Source of the DNA: Pseudomonadota bacterium
Lineage (GTDB): Bacteria; Desulfobacterota; Desulfarculia; Desulfarculales; Desulfarculaceae
Direction of reading: 5' to 3'
Length of the DNA stretch: 64,000 bases
Assembly (NCBI GenBank): GCA_018902755.1
Contig: JAHIQI010000044.1
Span: 29,952-93,951, forward strand
Of this stretch, positions 39,558-48,950 are shown in pieces. Position numbers and translations under genes: made by a program. The notes below the pieces were generated by a model. It ran no database searches and was not told the origin of the DNA. It saw only the letters and a list, made by a program, of their open reading frames with translations. The number at the start of each line of letters is the position of its first letter. Position 1 is the stretch's first letter.

Positions 39558-42238
39558 CAGGCCTCGCCGCCGGTTTTTTTGAATTCTTTCATCACCAAGC
39601 GCTCCTCCTGGTCCCTGGTGAGCACCTCCCCGTCCAGGCGGGCGGCGGTCAGCCGGTCCAGGATGCGTTTGAACAAGGGACCCGGAGTGTATCCCAGGGC
39701 CTTCAAGTCGTCACCGTCCAACTCGGGCCGCACCCGGGCCAGGGACAGCATGTATTGGCTCACCGCCTTCTTGGCCCATTGGCGGTTGGCCTTGGCCAAG
39801 ATGTAGAGCTGGAACTCGGGCCGCTGGGAGTGCAGCAGGAAATATATGTCCGAGGCGGACGGTTTCTTGCGCTGCAAAAGGTTCATGGCCTTCAGCGCCC
39901 GCTCCCTCTCGTTTTCCAACTCGTCGCGCTGCTTGCGCGACATGCCCAGGCGGCGGCCCAGGGCCTGGCGGCCCTCGGGCTCCAAGGGGTCGCTAAGGCC
40001 CAGGTAGTATACCAGCCACTGCTCCACCGGTTGGTCCAGAAAGGAGAGCCGGTGCCAGGCCAGGGCCTCTTCCAGGTCCTCCAACAACTCCTCGTCCTTG
40101 ATCTCCAACCTAAGCTCGGGATGGAAGACGTACAGGAGCTTCAGCTCCCTTAGGCGCTGCAAGCAGGCCACGGCCCGCTCCTCCTCCAGCATTTGGCGGA
40201 ACTCGCCGAACAGACGCCGGGGGGACAGGCGCTTGAAGGCGTCGATCTTCACCGCGTTCTTGACCAGGCCCTCGGTGAGCTTGCCGATGCGGAAGCCGAA
40301 GCGCTGCTCGAAGCGCACCGCCCGGAAGACCCGGGTGGGGTCCTCCACGAAGGAAAGGTTGTGCAGCACCCGCACCGCCTTTTCCTTTATGTCGCGCAGG
40401 CCGTCGAAGAAGTCGATGAGTTGGCCGAAGCCGGGCGGGTTCAGCTGCACCGCCAGGGTGTTGATGGTGAAGTCGCGGCGGTAAAGGTCCAGCTTTAGAC
40501 TGGAAAGCTCCACCACCGGCAGGGCCGCCGGGGAGTCGTAATACTCCAGGCGGGCGGTGGCCACGTCCAGGCTCAGCCCGCTGGCCTCGAAAATGATATT
40601 GGCGGTGCTGAACTTCTTGTGGGTGCGCACCTTCACCTCCGGGTGCAGCTCGCCATAGCGGCGGGCAAAGGCGATGCCGTCGCCCTCCACCACCACGTCC
40701 AGGTCCAGGTTTTCCCGCCTGAGGAAAAGGTCGCGCACCGAGCCGCCCACCAGGTAGGCCTTGTAGCCCAGGTCGCCGGCCACCTGGCCCATCTCCTTGA
40801 GGATGGACATCACCCGCCGGGGCAGGCGCTCGCCCATGAGGCTCTTGATGTTCTTGTTGCGCACCGTGCGGGGGCCTTCCTCGCGGTCCACCAGGCGCTC
40901 GGTGATCAGGGGGTTCTCGATGAGGGTGTTCAAGAGGTCGGTGCGGGTGATGACCCCCAGCAGCTTGCCGTCCTGCATCACCGGCACCAGGCGCTGGCGG
41001 CGCTCCACCACCGCCTGCTCCACCTCCAGCAAGGTGGCCTGGGGCGAGATCACCTCCGAGTGGGGGGTCATGTACTCCATCACGCTGAGATCGCCCAGGC
41101 CGTGGTACACCGCCTTTTCCACGGTCTGGCGGGTGATGATCCCCTTCACCTCGCTGCCCCGGCACACCGGCAACACGTTGACGTTGTAGCGGGTGAGCAC
41201 CTGCTCCGCCTCCTTGAGGGTGGTCTCGGCGGGCACGGTGATGGGCGGGGCGGTCATCAGGTCCTGGGCCAGGATGGTGGGGTTGATGGCCGAGCGCAGC
41301 ACGTTCCTCAGGCGCTCGCCCGCCTCCACCAGGGTCATGTCCTTCAAGGTGGCGCTGGCCGCGGTGGGGTGGCCCCCGCCGCCCATGGCCTGGGCGATGG
41401 CACCCACGTCCACCTCGGGCAGGCGCGAGCGGGCCACCAGGTAGATGCGCCCCTCCATGCGGGCCAGGGCGAACAGGGCGTCCAGGTTCTCCATGTCCAT
41501 GAACTTGTGCACCAGCACCGCGAACTCGGGCACGTAAAAGTCGCGGCTGACATGGCTCACCACCAGCGAGGCCCCGCCCACGTTGAGGGTCTCGGCCGCG
41601 CTGATCAGGTCGTTCAGCAGGCCCACCTCCTCGGCGGTGAGCTCGCGGGTGATGAGGTTGGAGACCACGCTGAGGTTGGCCCCCTGGCTAAGGAGCCAGG
41701 CGGCGGCCCCGTAATCGGCCGGTGTGGTGGAGCTGAAGGTGAAGCTGCCGGTGTCCTCGTAGATGCCCAGGGCCAGCAGGGTGGCCTCGCCCTCGCTCAG
41801 GGCCACGCCCTGGTTGCGCAACAGCTGGCTGAGCACGGTCACCGTGGAGCCCACCGGCTCCACGATCTGGTAGGAGGCCTTGACGTCGTTGCCGCTGTCC
41901 GGGTGGTGGTCAAAGGCGTGCACCTCCACCTCGGGGTCGTCGGCCAGGGGACCCAGGGGGCCGATGCGCTCCTTCTGGCGGGTGTCCACCACGATAAGGC
42001 GGCGCACCCGCTCGAAGGGCACCTGCTTGACCTTGACGAAGTTGTAGAGGAAGCATACCGAGTCCACGAAGAAGTTGCGCAAATTGCGCTCCTGGGAGCC
42101 GGGCAAGACCAGCATGGCCTCGGGGTAGAGCTTGGCCGCCGCCAGCATGGAAGCCAGGGCGTCGTAATCGGCGTTGATGTGGGTGGTTATCACTTCCACG
42201 TCGCGTTGAGAGCGCTTTTTGCCGGGTTTGCTGGCCAT
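39557..42238 (-). CDS. DHH-CBS-polynucleotide adenylyltransferase/CCA-adding fusion
   Basis: An 893-aa multidomain protein. Residues 15-170 form a DHH phosphoesterase ('TTHINADYDALASM', 'FDHHPDSG') and 180-310 DHHA1 ('GGGGHPTAASA'). About 315-435 holds two CBS domains and about 480-690 the class II tRNA nucleotidyltransferase head and neck ('LVGGSVRDLFL', 'DLDVVVEGDG', 'RRDFTINTLA'), followed by an HD-like/C-terminal body. This fusion occurs as the A-adding or CCA-adding enzyme in many deltaproteobacteria. The DHH part may act as an exonuclease on RNA ends; the CBS pair may sense adenylates. Confidence 0.92.
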   Translation of the reverse strand: MASKPGKKRSQRDVEVITTHINADYDALASMLAAAKLYPEAMLVLPGSQERNLRNFFVDSVCFLYNFVKVKQVPFERVRRLIVVDTRQKERIGPLGPLADDPEVEVHAFDHHPDSGNDVKASYQIVEPVGSTVTVLSQLLRNQGVALSEGEATLLALGIYEDTGSFTFSSTTPADYGAAAWLLSQGANLSVVSNLITRELTAEEVGLLNDLISAAETLNVGGASLVVSHVSRDFYVPEFAVLVHKFMDMENLDALFALARMEGRIYLVARSRLPEVDVGAIAQAMGGGGHPTAASATLKDMTLVEAGERLRNVLRSAINPTILAQDLMTAPPITVPAETTLKEAEQVLTRYNVNVLPVCRGSEVKGIITRQTVEKAVYHGLGDLSVMEYMTPHSEVISPQATLLEVEQAVVERRQRLVPVMQDGKLLGVITRTDLLNTLIENPLITERLVDREEGPRTVRNKNIKSLMGERLPRRVMSILKEMGQVAGDLGYKAYLVGGSVRDLFLRRENLDLDVVVEGDGIAFARRYGELHPEVKVRTHKKFSTANIIFEASGLSLDVATARLEYYDSPAALPVVELSSLKLDLYRRDFTINTLAVQLNPPGFGQLIDFFDGLRDIKEKAVRVLHNLSFVEDPTRVFRAVRFEQRFGFRIGKLTEGLVKNAVKIDAFKRLSPRRLFGEFRQMLEEERAVACLQRLRELKLLYVFHPELRLEIKDEELLEDLEEALAWHRLSFLDQPVEQWLVYYLGLSDPLEPEGRQALGRRLGMSRKQRDELENERERALKAMNLLQRKKPSASDIYFLLHSQRPEFQLYILAKANRQWAKKAVSQYMLSLARVRPELDGDDLKALGYTPGPLFKRILDRLTAARLDGEVLTRDQEERLVMKEFKKTGGEA

Positions 42239-42244
42239 GCTTTC

Positions 42245-43162
42245 CTAGCCTCTGGGGTGGTGGCGGCGGTGGACCTCCACCAGCCTCTGGCGGGTGACGT
42301 GAGTGTAGACCTGGGTGGTGCTTATGTCGCTGTGCCCCAGCATCAGTTGCACGCTCCTGAGATCGGCCCCGCCCTCCAAAAGATGGGTGGCAAAGGTGTG
42401 GCGCAGGGTGTGGGGAGTAACCGGCCCGTTTATGCCCGCCTTTTGCAGGTGCTTGTGGATGATCTTCCACAGCCCCATGCGGCTCAGGCCGTCGCCCCGG
42501 TTGTTCAAAAACACCTCCTCGCGGCGCTTGCCCTTGAGCAGGCGGGTGCGGGGGCCTTCCAGATAGTCCTTGAGCACCTTGAGCGCCGTTTCGTGCACCG
42601 GCACCAGGCGCTCCTTGTCCCCCTTGCCGTGCACCAGCAGGCAGCCCACCTGGAACTGCACGTCGCCCACCCCCAGGCTGATCACCTCGCTCACCCGGAG
42701 CCCGGCGGCGTACATAAGCTCCAGCATGGCCCGGTTCCGGCGGCCCAGGTCGCTCAAGGGGTCCGGGGCGTCCAGCAGGCGCCCCACCTCGTCCCGGCTG
42801 AGGAAATAGGGCAGGCCTTCGGGCAAACGCGGCCCCACCAGACCGGCCAGGGGGTCTTTGCTCAGTTCGCCCCGCTTGAGCAGCCAGGCCACCAGCCCCC
42901 GGGCGGCGGAGAGCCGCCGGGCCCTGGTGCGGGGGGCCAAGCCGTTTTGGGCCGCCTGGGAAAGGAAGGCCACCACGTGCAGCGGCTCCACCTGGCCCCA
43001 GGAGGTTACTTCCTGCTTGAGCAGGAAATCGGTGAGGTCGGCCAGGTCCTCGGCATAGGAGCTGACCGAATTGGCGGCCAGGCCCCGCTCGGCGGCCAGA
43101 TGGGCCAGATAGCGGTCCACCGCCTGGTGCAAAGCCAGTGCCTGAGGACTAGCTGAGGTCAT
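42245..43162 (-). CDS. xerD: Tyrosine recombinase XerD/XerC
   Basis: A 305-aa tyrosine recombinase with an N-terminal core-binding domain and all catalytic residues: Arg in 'AAGLRVSEVISL', Lys in 'GKGDKERLVP', 'HTLRHTFATHLLEGGADL', His in 'LGHSDISTTQ' and Tyr in 'VYTHVT'. Length and motifs fit chromosome-dimer resolution recombinases. ATG 43162 overlaps the end of the M24 peptidase gene by 14 bases. It is chromosomal housekeeping rather than a mobile-element integrase. Confidence 0.93.
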   Translation of the reverse strand: MTSASPQALALHQAVDRYLAHLAAERGLAANSVSSYAEDLADLTDFLLKQEVTSWGQVEPLHVVAFLSQAAQNGLAPRTRARRLSAARGLVAWLLKRGELSKDPLAGLVGPRLPEGLPYFLSRDEVGRLLDAPDPLSDLGRRNRAMLELMYAAGLRVSEVISLGVGDVQFQVGCLLVHGKGDKERLVPVHETALKVLKDYLEGPRTRLLKGKRREEVFLNNRGDGLSRMGLWKIIHKHLQKAGINGPVTPHTLRHTFATHLLEGGADLRSVQLMLGHSDISTTQVYTHVTRQRLVEVHRRHHPRG

Positions 43163-44249
43163 AAAAGCGGTCCAGCTTTCCCAGGCGCATGCAGCCCTCA
43201 CCGGTGAGCAGCACCATGTCCTCCAGGCGCACCCCGCCCCAGCCGGGCAAATAGATGCCCGGCTCGATGGTGAAGACCATGCCCACGCCCAGCACGTCGT
43301 CGGCCCTGGGGCCCACCCTTGGGTCCTCGTGGGTGGCCAAGCCCACCCCATGGCCCAGGGAATGGCCGAAGCGCGAGCCGAAACCGGCCTCGTCTATGAC
43401 CTTGCGGGCGATGGCGTCGGCCTCGTTGCCGGTCATGCCAGGCATTATCTCGTCGTAGGCCTTGTTCTTGGCGGCCAGGGTGGTGCCGTAGACCTTGGCG
43501 AAGCGCTCGTCTGCCGCCTCCAGGCCCCCGGCCACCACGGTGCGGGAGATGTCCGAGCAGTAGCCGTTCAGCTTGGCCCCCACGTCGAAAACGATGGGGT
43601 CGCCCCGCTGGATTATCCGCTCCCCGCTCTCGGCGTGGGGCTCGGCCCCGTTGGGGCCGCTGGCCACGGTGGGCGGGAAGCTGACGCCCTCGGCCCCGGC
43701 GTCCTCCACCGCCCGGGCGATGGAAAGGGCCACCTCCCGCTCGCTGCGGCCTATTAGCTCTTCGGACAGGGCCTGATCCAGCACCTTTTCCATGAGGGCC
43801 AGGCTGGCAGCCAAGCCCCTGATTTCCGCGCTGTTTTTCTTTACCCGCAGCTTGGAGACCAGCCCCAGGGTGGGTTTGAGCGCCACGCCGGGCAGGTGCT
43901 GCGCCAGACGCTGACGCCAGGAGTCCAGCATGGCCTCGGACTCGTAGGCCAGGGTCTTTAGGCCCAGCTCCGGGGCGATCATGGCGATGAGCGGGGCTAG
44001 GCCCTGGTGGTAGATCAGGGTTTCGAAATAGGCGGCCTGGGAACGGGCCGTTAGCTCGTAGCGGAAGTCGGTGAGGAGCAAGGCCGCGGTTTGACTTATC
44101 AAAAGCGCGCCTGAGCTTTCGCCCCACTGGCCGTCGTCCGGGGAAAATCCGCTGAGATAGCGCCGGTTGGCGGGCAGGGTAACCAAAATGGCGTCCAGAC
44201 CCTGTTTTTTAAGCAGTCTGCGCAGCGCGGCGAGCCTGGTTTTTATCAT
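43149..44249 (-). CDS. M24 family Xaa-Pro aminopeptidase
   Basis: A 366-aa creatinase/aminopeptidase P-type peptidase. The N-terminal creatinase domain covers 1-130. Metal ligands are visible in 'IVFDVGAKLNGYCSDISRTV' (two Asp), 'GHSLGHGVGL' (His), 'FTIEPGIYLPG' (Glu) and 'VRLEDMVLLT' (Glu). ATG 44249 has AGGAGG upstream. It would release N-terminal residues before proline. It is divergent from the second sigma-54 activator. Confidence 0.93.
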   Translation of the reverse strand: MIKTRLAALRRLLKKQGLDAILVTLPANRRYLSGFSPDDGQWGESSGALLISQTAALLLTDFRYELTARSQAAYFETLIYHQGLAPLIAMIAPELGLKTLAYESEAMLDSWRQRLAQHLPGVALKPTLGLVSKLRVKKNSAEIRGLAASLALMEKVLDQALSEELIGRSEREVALSIARAVEDAGAEGVSFPPTVASGPNGAEPHAESGERIIQRGDPIVFDVGAKLNGYCSDISRTVVAGGLEAADERFAKVYGTTLAAKNKAYDEIMPGMTGNEADAIARKVIDEAGFGSRFGHSLGHGVGLATHEDPRVGPRADDVLGVGMVFTIEPGIYLPGWGGVRLEDMVLLTGEGCMRLGKLDRFYDLS

Positions 44250-44398
44250 GGCGGCCTCCTGGGACCGGTTAGGCGTTTTCTTCAGCCTGCATAAGATTTT
44301 ATAGCATCGGGCCCCCTGGGTGGCAAGGCCGGTGCCGCCGGCTTGCGCCGAGCACGGGGCCTGGGGTATGTAGTAGGGACTCTTGTGGAGGGGCAGCT

Positions 44399-45802
44399 TT
44401 GACAGCATCCGAGCGCGTGATTTCGGCCGCCGCCGCGGACCTGGCCCAGTGGCTGGGCGGCGAGACGGTGTCCGCCCGCCCCCTGGTCATGGAAAGGGCC
44501 CCCACCACGGCCCCGCCTTCCGGCCTGGACCCGGCGGGACGCCGGGCCTTGGAAAGCCTGGCCCGCCATTTGGTGGAGGCGGTGCTGGCCCTGCGGGGCC
44601 GGGGCCTTAGCCCGGAGGAGGTAGGCGAGGCTCTGCGCCGGGAGGTGCATAAGCGGCTCATGGCCCGGCCCGAGCTGGAGCGCGCCGTGGCCGCCCGCTT
44701 GGAAGGGGCCTTGCCCCGCCTGCTGGATGTGGAGCAAATGGTGGAGCTGGCCCATCGGGGAGTGAACGCCTCCCCGGTGGTGGCCGCCCTGGACCAGGAG
44801 GAACTGGTGGCCGGGCGCTCGCCCGCCTTCCGCCAAGTGCTCAAGGATCTCAGCCAGGTGGCGGCCAGCGATTTCCCGGTGCTGCTGGTCGGCGAGAGCG
44901 GCACGGGCAAGGAGCTTCTGGCCCGCCGCCTGCACCAGCTCTCGCTCCGGCGGGAGGGGCCCCTGGTCACCGTGAACTGCGCGGCCATGCCCCCCAGCCT
45001 GCTGGAGAGCGAGCTGTTCGGCCACGAGAAGGGGGCCTTCACCGGGGCCGAGGCGGCCAGGCCGGGCTATTTTCGCCAGGCCAAGGGAGGCACCCTGTTT
45101 TTGGACGAGATCGGCGAGGCCCCGCCCGAATTGCAGGTGCGCCTGCTGCGGGTGTTGGAAAACCGCCGGGTGGCTCCGGTGGGCGGCGGGGGCGAGGTGC
45201 CGGTGGACTTCCGCCTGGTGGCGGCCACCCACCGCGACCTGGCCCAGGCCGCGTCCCAGGGCCAGTTCAACCAGGCCCTGCTCTACCGCTTGCAGGTGGT
45301 GCCGCTTTACCTGCCGCCGCTAAGGGAACGGCCCGAGGATTTGGACCTGCTGCTGGATTATTTTTTGGCCCAGGCCGAGTTCTTGGCCAAGAAGACCCGC
45401 CGCCTGGCCCCGGAGACCAAGGAGCGGCTCAGACAATATGCCTGGCCGGGCAACGTGCGCGAGCTGCGCCATCTTTTGCAGCGGCTGGTGGTGCTCTCGC
45501 CAGGGTTCGAGATAGGCCTGGAGATGCTGCCGCCCGAGGTAGTGGGCGGCGGCGACGAGGCGGCCTGGCGAGGGGTTCTGGCCGAAGTGGAGGGCATCCC
45601 CGCCGCCAGGGTGGCCGATCTGGCGGCTTTCCTGGCAGCGCGTCAAGGCCGGGAGGTGGCCAACCAGGACCTGCGCGGCGAGTTGGAGTGCTCCGACAGC
45701 ACGGCCAAGAACATCCTGAGCGCCCTGACCAGGGCCGGGTTGGCCACGGCCAGCGGGAGCCGGGGAGGGCGGCGCTACCGGGTGGGCCGCCCCGGCGCGT
45801 AA
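44399..45802 (+). CDS. Sigma-54-interacting activator with a C-terminal winged helix
   Basis: A 467-aa enhancer-binding protein. Residues 1-130 are a helical N-terminal region of unknown type. About 140-375 is the AAA+ domain ('GESGTGKELLAR', 'GAFTGAEAARPG', 'TLFLDEIGEAP', 'WPGNVRELRHLL'). The C-terminus lacks the usual Fis helix and instead looks like a winged helix ('FLAARQGREVANQDLRGEL...LTRAGLATASG'). The TTG start at 44399 has GGAGGG six bases upstream. A weaker GTG (44417) is in frame. Targets are unknown; proC follows 81 bases later. Confidence 0.9.
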   Translation: MTASERVISAAAADLAQWLGGETVSARPLVMERAPTTAPPSGLDPAGRRALESLARHLVEAVLALRGRGLSPEEVGEALRREVHKRLMARPELERAVAARLEGALPRLLDVEQMVELAHRGVNASPVVAALDQEELVAGRSPAFRQVLKDLSQVAASDFPVLLVGESGTGKELLARRLHQLSLRREGPLVTVNCAAMPPSLLESELFGHEKGAFTGAEAARPGYFRQAKGGTLFLDEIGEAPPELQVRLLRVLENRRVAPVGGGGEVPVDFRLVAATHRDLAQAASQGQFNQALLYRLQVVPLYLPPLRERPEDLDLLLDYFLAQAEFLAKKTRRLAPETKERLRQYAWPGNVRELRHLLQRLVVLSPGFEIGLEMLPPEVVGGGDEAAWRGVLAEVEGIPAARVADLAAFLAARQGREVANQDLRGELECSDSTAKNILSALTRAGLATASGSRGGRRYRVGRPGA

Positions 45803-45883
45803 ACAGACCCTGGAGCCCAGCGCGGCCACGGGATATAGTAGGAAGGCAAAGCGGCCCGCGTTGGGTCCGCCAAGGAGAAAATC

Positions 45884-46696
45884 ATGGCGCTAAAGGGACG
45901 CATAGGCCTGGCCGGTTGCGGCAACATGGGCGGGGCCCTGCTCAAGGGCATGCTGGCCGCCGAGGTGGTGCAGGCCGCCCAGGTGGTGGTGGCCGAGATC
46001 GACGCCGAGCGGGCCAAGCAACTGAACTCCGACCTGGGGGTGGCCACGGTGGCCTCGCCCGCCGAGCTGAGCGAGTTGGACCTGCTGGTCCTGGCGGTGA
46101 AGCCCGCCTACGTGGCCCAGGCGGCCCGGGACGCGGCCAAGGCCCTTCGACCCGGCAGCCTGGTGATCACCCTGGCCGCGGGCCTCAAGCTGGCCACGGT
46201 GGCCGCCGCCTTGCCCCGGGGCCAGGCCCTGGTCAGGGCCATGCCCAACACCCCGGCCCTGGTGGGCAAGGGGGTGACCGCCATCTGCGCCGCGCCCGAG
46301 CTGGCCCCCGAGTATCTGGAGACCGCCCGGGAGGTGTTCGGCGCGGTGGGGCCGGTGGTCATGGTGGAAGAAAAACTCATGGACGCGGTCACCGCCCTGT
46401 CGGGCTCGGGACCTGCCTATGTCTACGTGATGATCGAGGCCCTGGCCGACGCCGGGGTGTGCCAGGGGCTGGACCGCCAGACCGCCCTGACCCTGGCCGC
46501 CCACACCGTGGCCGGGGCGGCCCAGATGGTCATAAAGACTGGCGAGCACCCCGGCGTGCTCAAGGACTGGGTGACCTCCCCCGGCGGCACCACCGCCGCC
46601 GGGCTGGCCGAGTTGGAGCGTGGCGGGGTGCGCGGCGTGCTTTACAAGGTGATAGAGGCGGCCACCCGCCGGGGCAAGGAACTGGACAAGAAATAA
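45884..46696 (+). CDS. proC: Pyrroline-5-carboxylate reductase
   Basis: A 270-aa enzyme for the last step of proline synthesis, reducing pyrroline-5-carboxylate with NAD(P)H. The N-terminal Rossmann motif 'GLAGCGNMGGALLKGM' and the signature 'SGSGPAYVYVMIEALADAGV' with 'DWVTSPGGTTAAGL' are diagnostic. A ribosome site precedes ATG 45884. The stop is 36 bases before the transformylase gene. Confidence 0.96.
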   Translation: MALKGRIGLAGCGNMGGALLKGMLAAEVVQAAQVVVAEIDAERAKQLNSDLGVATVASPAELSELDLLVLAVKPAYVAQAARDAAKALRPGSLVITLAAGLKLATVAAALPRGQALVRAMPNTPALVGKGVTAICAAPELAPEYLETAREVFGAVGPVVMVEEKLMDAVTALSGSGPAYVYVMIEALADAGVCQGLDRQTALTLAAHTVAGAAQMVIKTGEHPGVLKDWVTSPGGTTAAGLAELERGGVRGVLYKVIEAATRRGKELDKK

Positions 46697-46732
46697 ACCC
46701 GGACGCGGGCGCGTCCAGGCAAGGAGATAAAG

Positions 46733-48019
46733 TTGGCGGACATCAAGGCGCAATATCGTACGGTCATGGCCGATCATTTCCCGCCAGAGGTGAAGATCAA
46801 CCTGGGCGGGCAGGAGTTGGTCTACAAGAAGCGCACCTGGAAGCTCGCGGACGGCGGCGAACTGATCGAAAAGGGCCTGCGCTACGGCGAGAACCCCGGC
46901 CAGGAAGCGGCCCTGTACGAGCTGGTGGGCGGTGGGCTCACCGTGGGCGAGCTGGGGCTGGTGGGGCCGGGCATGGGACTGGTCAGCGCCATCGACGAGG
47001 CCCAGATGCTCCAGGCGGGCAAGCACCCTGGCAAGACCAACCTCACCGACGTGGACGGGGCCCTGCACATCCTGCGCTACCTCACCGACCGCCCGGCCTG
47101 CGCCATCATGAAGCACAACAACCCCTCCGGGGCCGCCGTGGCCGAGGACATTTCCTCCGCCTATGAGAAGGCCTTTTTGGCCGACCTCATCGCCGCCTTC
47201 GGCGGGGCCGCGGTCTTGAACCGCCCGGTGGACAAGACCACCGCCGAGATGATGAACGATCTGTACCTGGAGGTGGTGGCCGCGCCGGATTACGAGGAAG
47301 GGGCCTTGGACATACTCAAGAAGGCCAAGAACCTGCGCATCCTGGGCATGCCCCGCATCGCCGAGCTGGAAAAATGGCGCGACGGCCGCTTCCTGGACAT
47401 CAAGTGCCTCATGGACGGGGGCATGGTGCTCCAGACTTCCTCGTTCAACCCCATCAAGACTCCGGCCGACCTGCTGCCCGCGCGTTGCGAATACAAGGGC
47501 GAGATGGTGGAGCCCATCCGCCAGCCCACCCCGTCCGAATTGGACGACGTGGTGTTCGGCTGGGCGGTGGAGCAGGGGGTCACGAGCAACAGCGTGATCT
47601 ACGTGAAGGACGGCTGCACCGTGGGCATCGGCACCGGTGAACAAGACCGGGTGGGCGTGGCCCGCATCGCCGCCCAGAAGGCCTACGTGAAGTACGCCAA
47701 CAAGCTCTGCTGGCTGTCCCACGGCCTTAAGTACGACGAACTGGCCCTGGCCGTGGCCGAGGGCCGCGAGGACCCGGCCAAGATCAGGGGCATTGACGAG
47801 CAGACCCAGGCGGACAAGGGGGGCCTGCCCGGCTCCGTCATGATCTCCGACGCCTTCTTCCCCTTCCGGGACGGGGTGGACGTGGGCCTGGCCGAGGGGG
47901 TGAGTTGCATCGCCCATCCCGGCGGCAGCCTGCGCGACTGGGAATCCATCGAGGCCTGCAACCAGGCCGATTCGCCGGTGGCCATGGTTTTCACCGGCCA
48001 GCGCGCCTTTAAGCACTAA
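46733..48019 (+). CDS. Stand-alone AICAR formyltransferase (PurH C-terminal domain protein)
   Basis: A 428-aa AICAR transformylase. The motifs 'RYGENPGQEAA', the catalytic 'KHNNPSGAAV' and 'SDAFFPFRDGVD...AHPGGS' match the transformylase half of PurH. The N-terminal MGS-like IMP cyclohydrolase domain (about 200 residues) is absent, so cyclohydrolase must be a separate gene (purO or a stand-alone purH domain). The start is TTG at 46733 with AAGGAG (46720-46725). This split is seen in some anaerobes. Confidence 0.9.
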   Translation: MADIKAQYRTVMADHFPPEVKINLGGQELVYKKRTWKLADGGELIEKGLRYGENPGQEAALYELVGGGLTVGELGLVGPGMGLVSAIDEAQMLQAGKHPGKTNLTDVDGALHILRYLTDRPACAIMKHNNPSGAAVAEDISSAYEKAFLADLIAAFGGAAVLNRPVDKTTAEMMNDLYLEVVAAPDYEEGALDILKKAKNLRILGMPRIAELEKWRDGRFLDIKCLMDGGMVLQTSSFNPIKTPADLLPARCEYKGEMVEPIRQPTPSELDDVVFGWAVEQGVTSNSVIYVKDGCTVGIGTGEQDRVGVARIAAQKAYVKYANKLCWLSHGLKYDELALAVAEGREDPAKIRGIDEQTQADKGGLPGSVMISDAFFPFRDGVDVGLAEGVSCIAHPGGSLRDWESIEACNQADSPVAMVFTGQRAFKH

Positions 48020-48038
48020 GCACAGATGGGAGGCGGCC

Positions 48039-48941
48039 TTGGACTGGGATTGGCTCCAGGCTAAAAATCTGCTGGACCCTTCCACCGGGCTGGGCATGAT
48101 CGCCCTGGCCGTGGTCCTGTATATCGCCGCCTCGTTGATTTCCCGCCTGCTGGGCCAGCTGCTCAAGCGCTCCGGCTGGGTCATGGGCCATCTGGGCAGG
48201 CGGGTGGACCCCACGGTGGTCGCCTTCACCCTGCGCCTGAAGACGGTGTTGGTCTACCTTGGGTCGGTGGTGATCTACGCCAGCCTGGTCCCCCAGCTCA
48301 GGGGCCTGTTCGGCACCCTGGTGGCCGGCGCCGGCATCACCGCCGTGGTGGTGGGCTTCGCGGCCAAGGGCACCCTGGCCAACCTGGTGGCCGGCTTTTC
48401 CCTGGCCGTGTACCGGCCCATACGCATCGGGGACAAGGTGACCCTGGACGACCAGTTCGGCACGGTGGAGGACATCACCCTGCGACACACCATCGTGCGC
48501 ACCTGGGAAAACAAGCGGATCATCATTCCCAACGAAAAAATCGATTCCATGACCCTGACCAACCACACCATCATCGACCCCAAGATCCTGTGCCGGGTGG
48601 AGATGGGGGTGAGCTACGACACCAAAATCGACCTGGCGCGTCGCCTGATCCTGGCAGAGGCCCAGAACTGCCCCCACCGCATGCCCGCCTCCACCGCCCC
48701 GGAGCAGCCTTGGGTGCGGGTGATCTCCCACGGCGACTTCTCCATAGGCTTGCGGCTGTTGATGTGGTGCCCCAACATGGACGAGGCCTGGGCCGCCCGT
48801 TGGTGGATTCTGGAGGCGGTCAAGAAACGCTTCGACGCCGAGGGCGTGGAGATTCCCTTCCCCTACCGCACCCTGGTCTACAAAAAAGATCTGCCCCCGC
48901 CCCGGCCGGACGCCGGAGACGGGGGCGAAAAAACCGGCTAG
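48039..48941 (+). CDS. Small-conductance mechanosensitive channel (MscS family)
   Basis: A 300-aa channel with three transmembrane helices. The pore helix appears as 'GAGITAVVVGFAAKGTLANLVAGFSLAVYRP', with the beta domain 'IGDKVTLDDQFGTVEDITLRHTIVRTWENKRIIIPN' region following and a C-terminal alpha-beta domain. The TTG start at 48039 has GGGAGG upstream. It protects against osmotic downshock. A Pro- and Asp-rich tail is unremarkable. Confidence 0.94.
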   Translation: MDWDWLQAKNLLDPSTGLGMIALAVVLYIAASLISRLLGQLLKRSGWVMGHLGRRVDPTVVAFTLRLKTVLVYLGSVVIYASLVPQLRGLFGTLVAGAGITAVVVGFAAKGTLANLVAGFSLAVYRPIRIGDKVTLDDQFGTVEDITLRHTIVRTWENKRIIIPNEKIDSMTLTNHTIIDPKILCRVEMGVSYDTKIDLARRLILAEAQNCPHRMPASTAPEQPWVRVISHGDFSIGLRLLMWCPNMDEAWAARWWILEAVKKRFDAEGVEIPFPYRTLVYKKDLPPPRPDAGDGGEKTG

Positions 48942-48950
48942 ACGCCCGGA

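Noticed and set aside
40619..43156. An 845-codon open frame on the plus strand
   Set aside because: It is antisense to the DHH-CBS-nucleotidyltransferase and xerD genes, with shadow-type composition and no ribosome site.
42245..43162. Mobile-element integrase
   Set aside because: Length, motifs and the housekeeping neighbourhood fit XerC/XerD, and no attachment repeats flank it.
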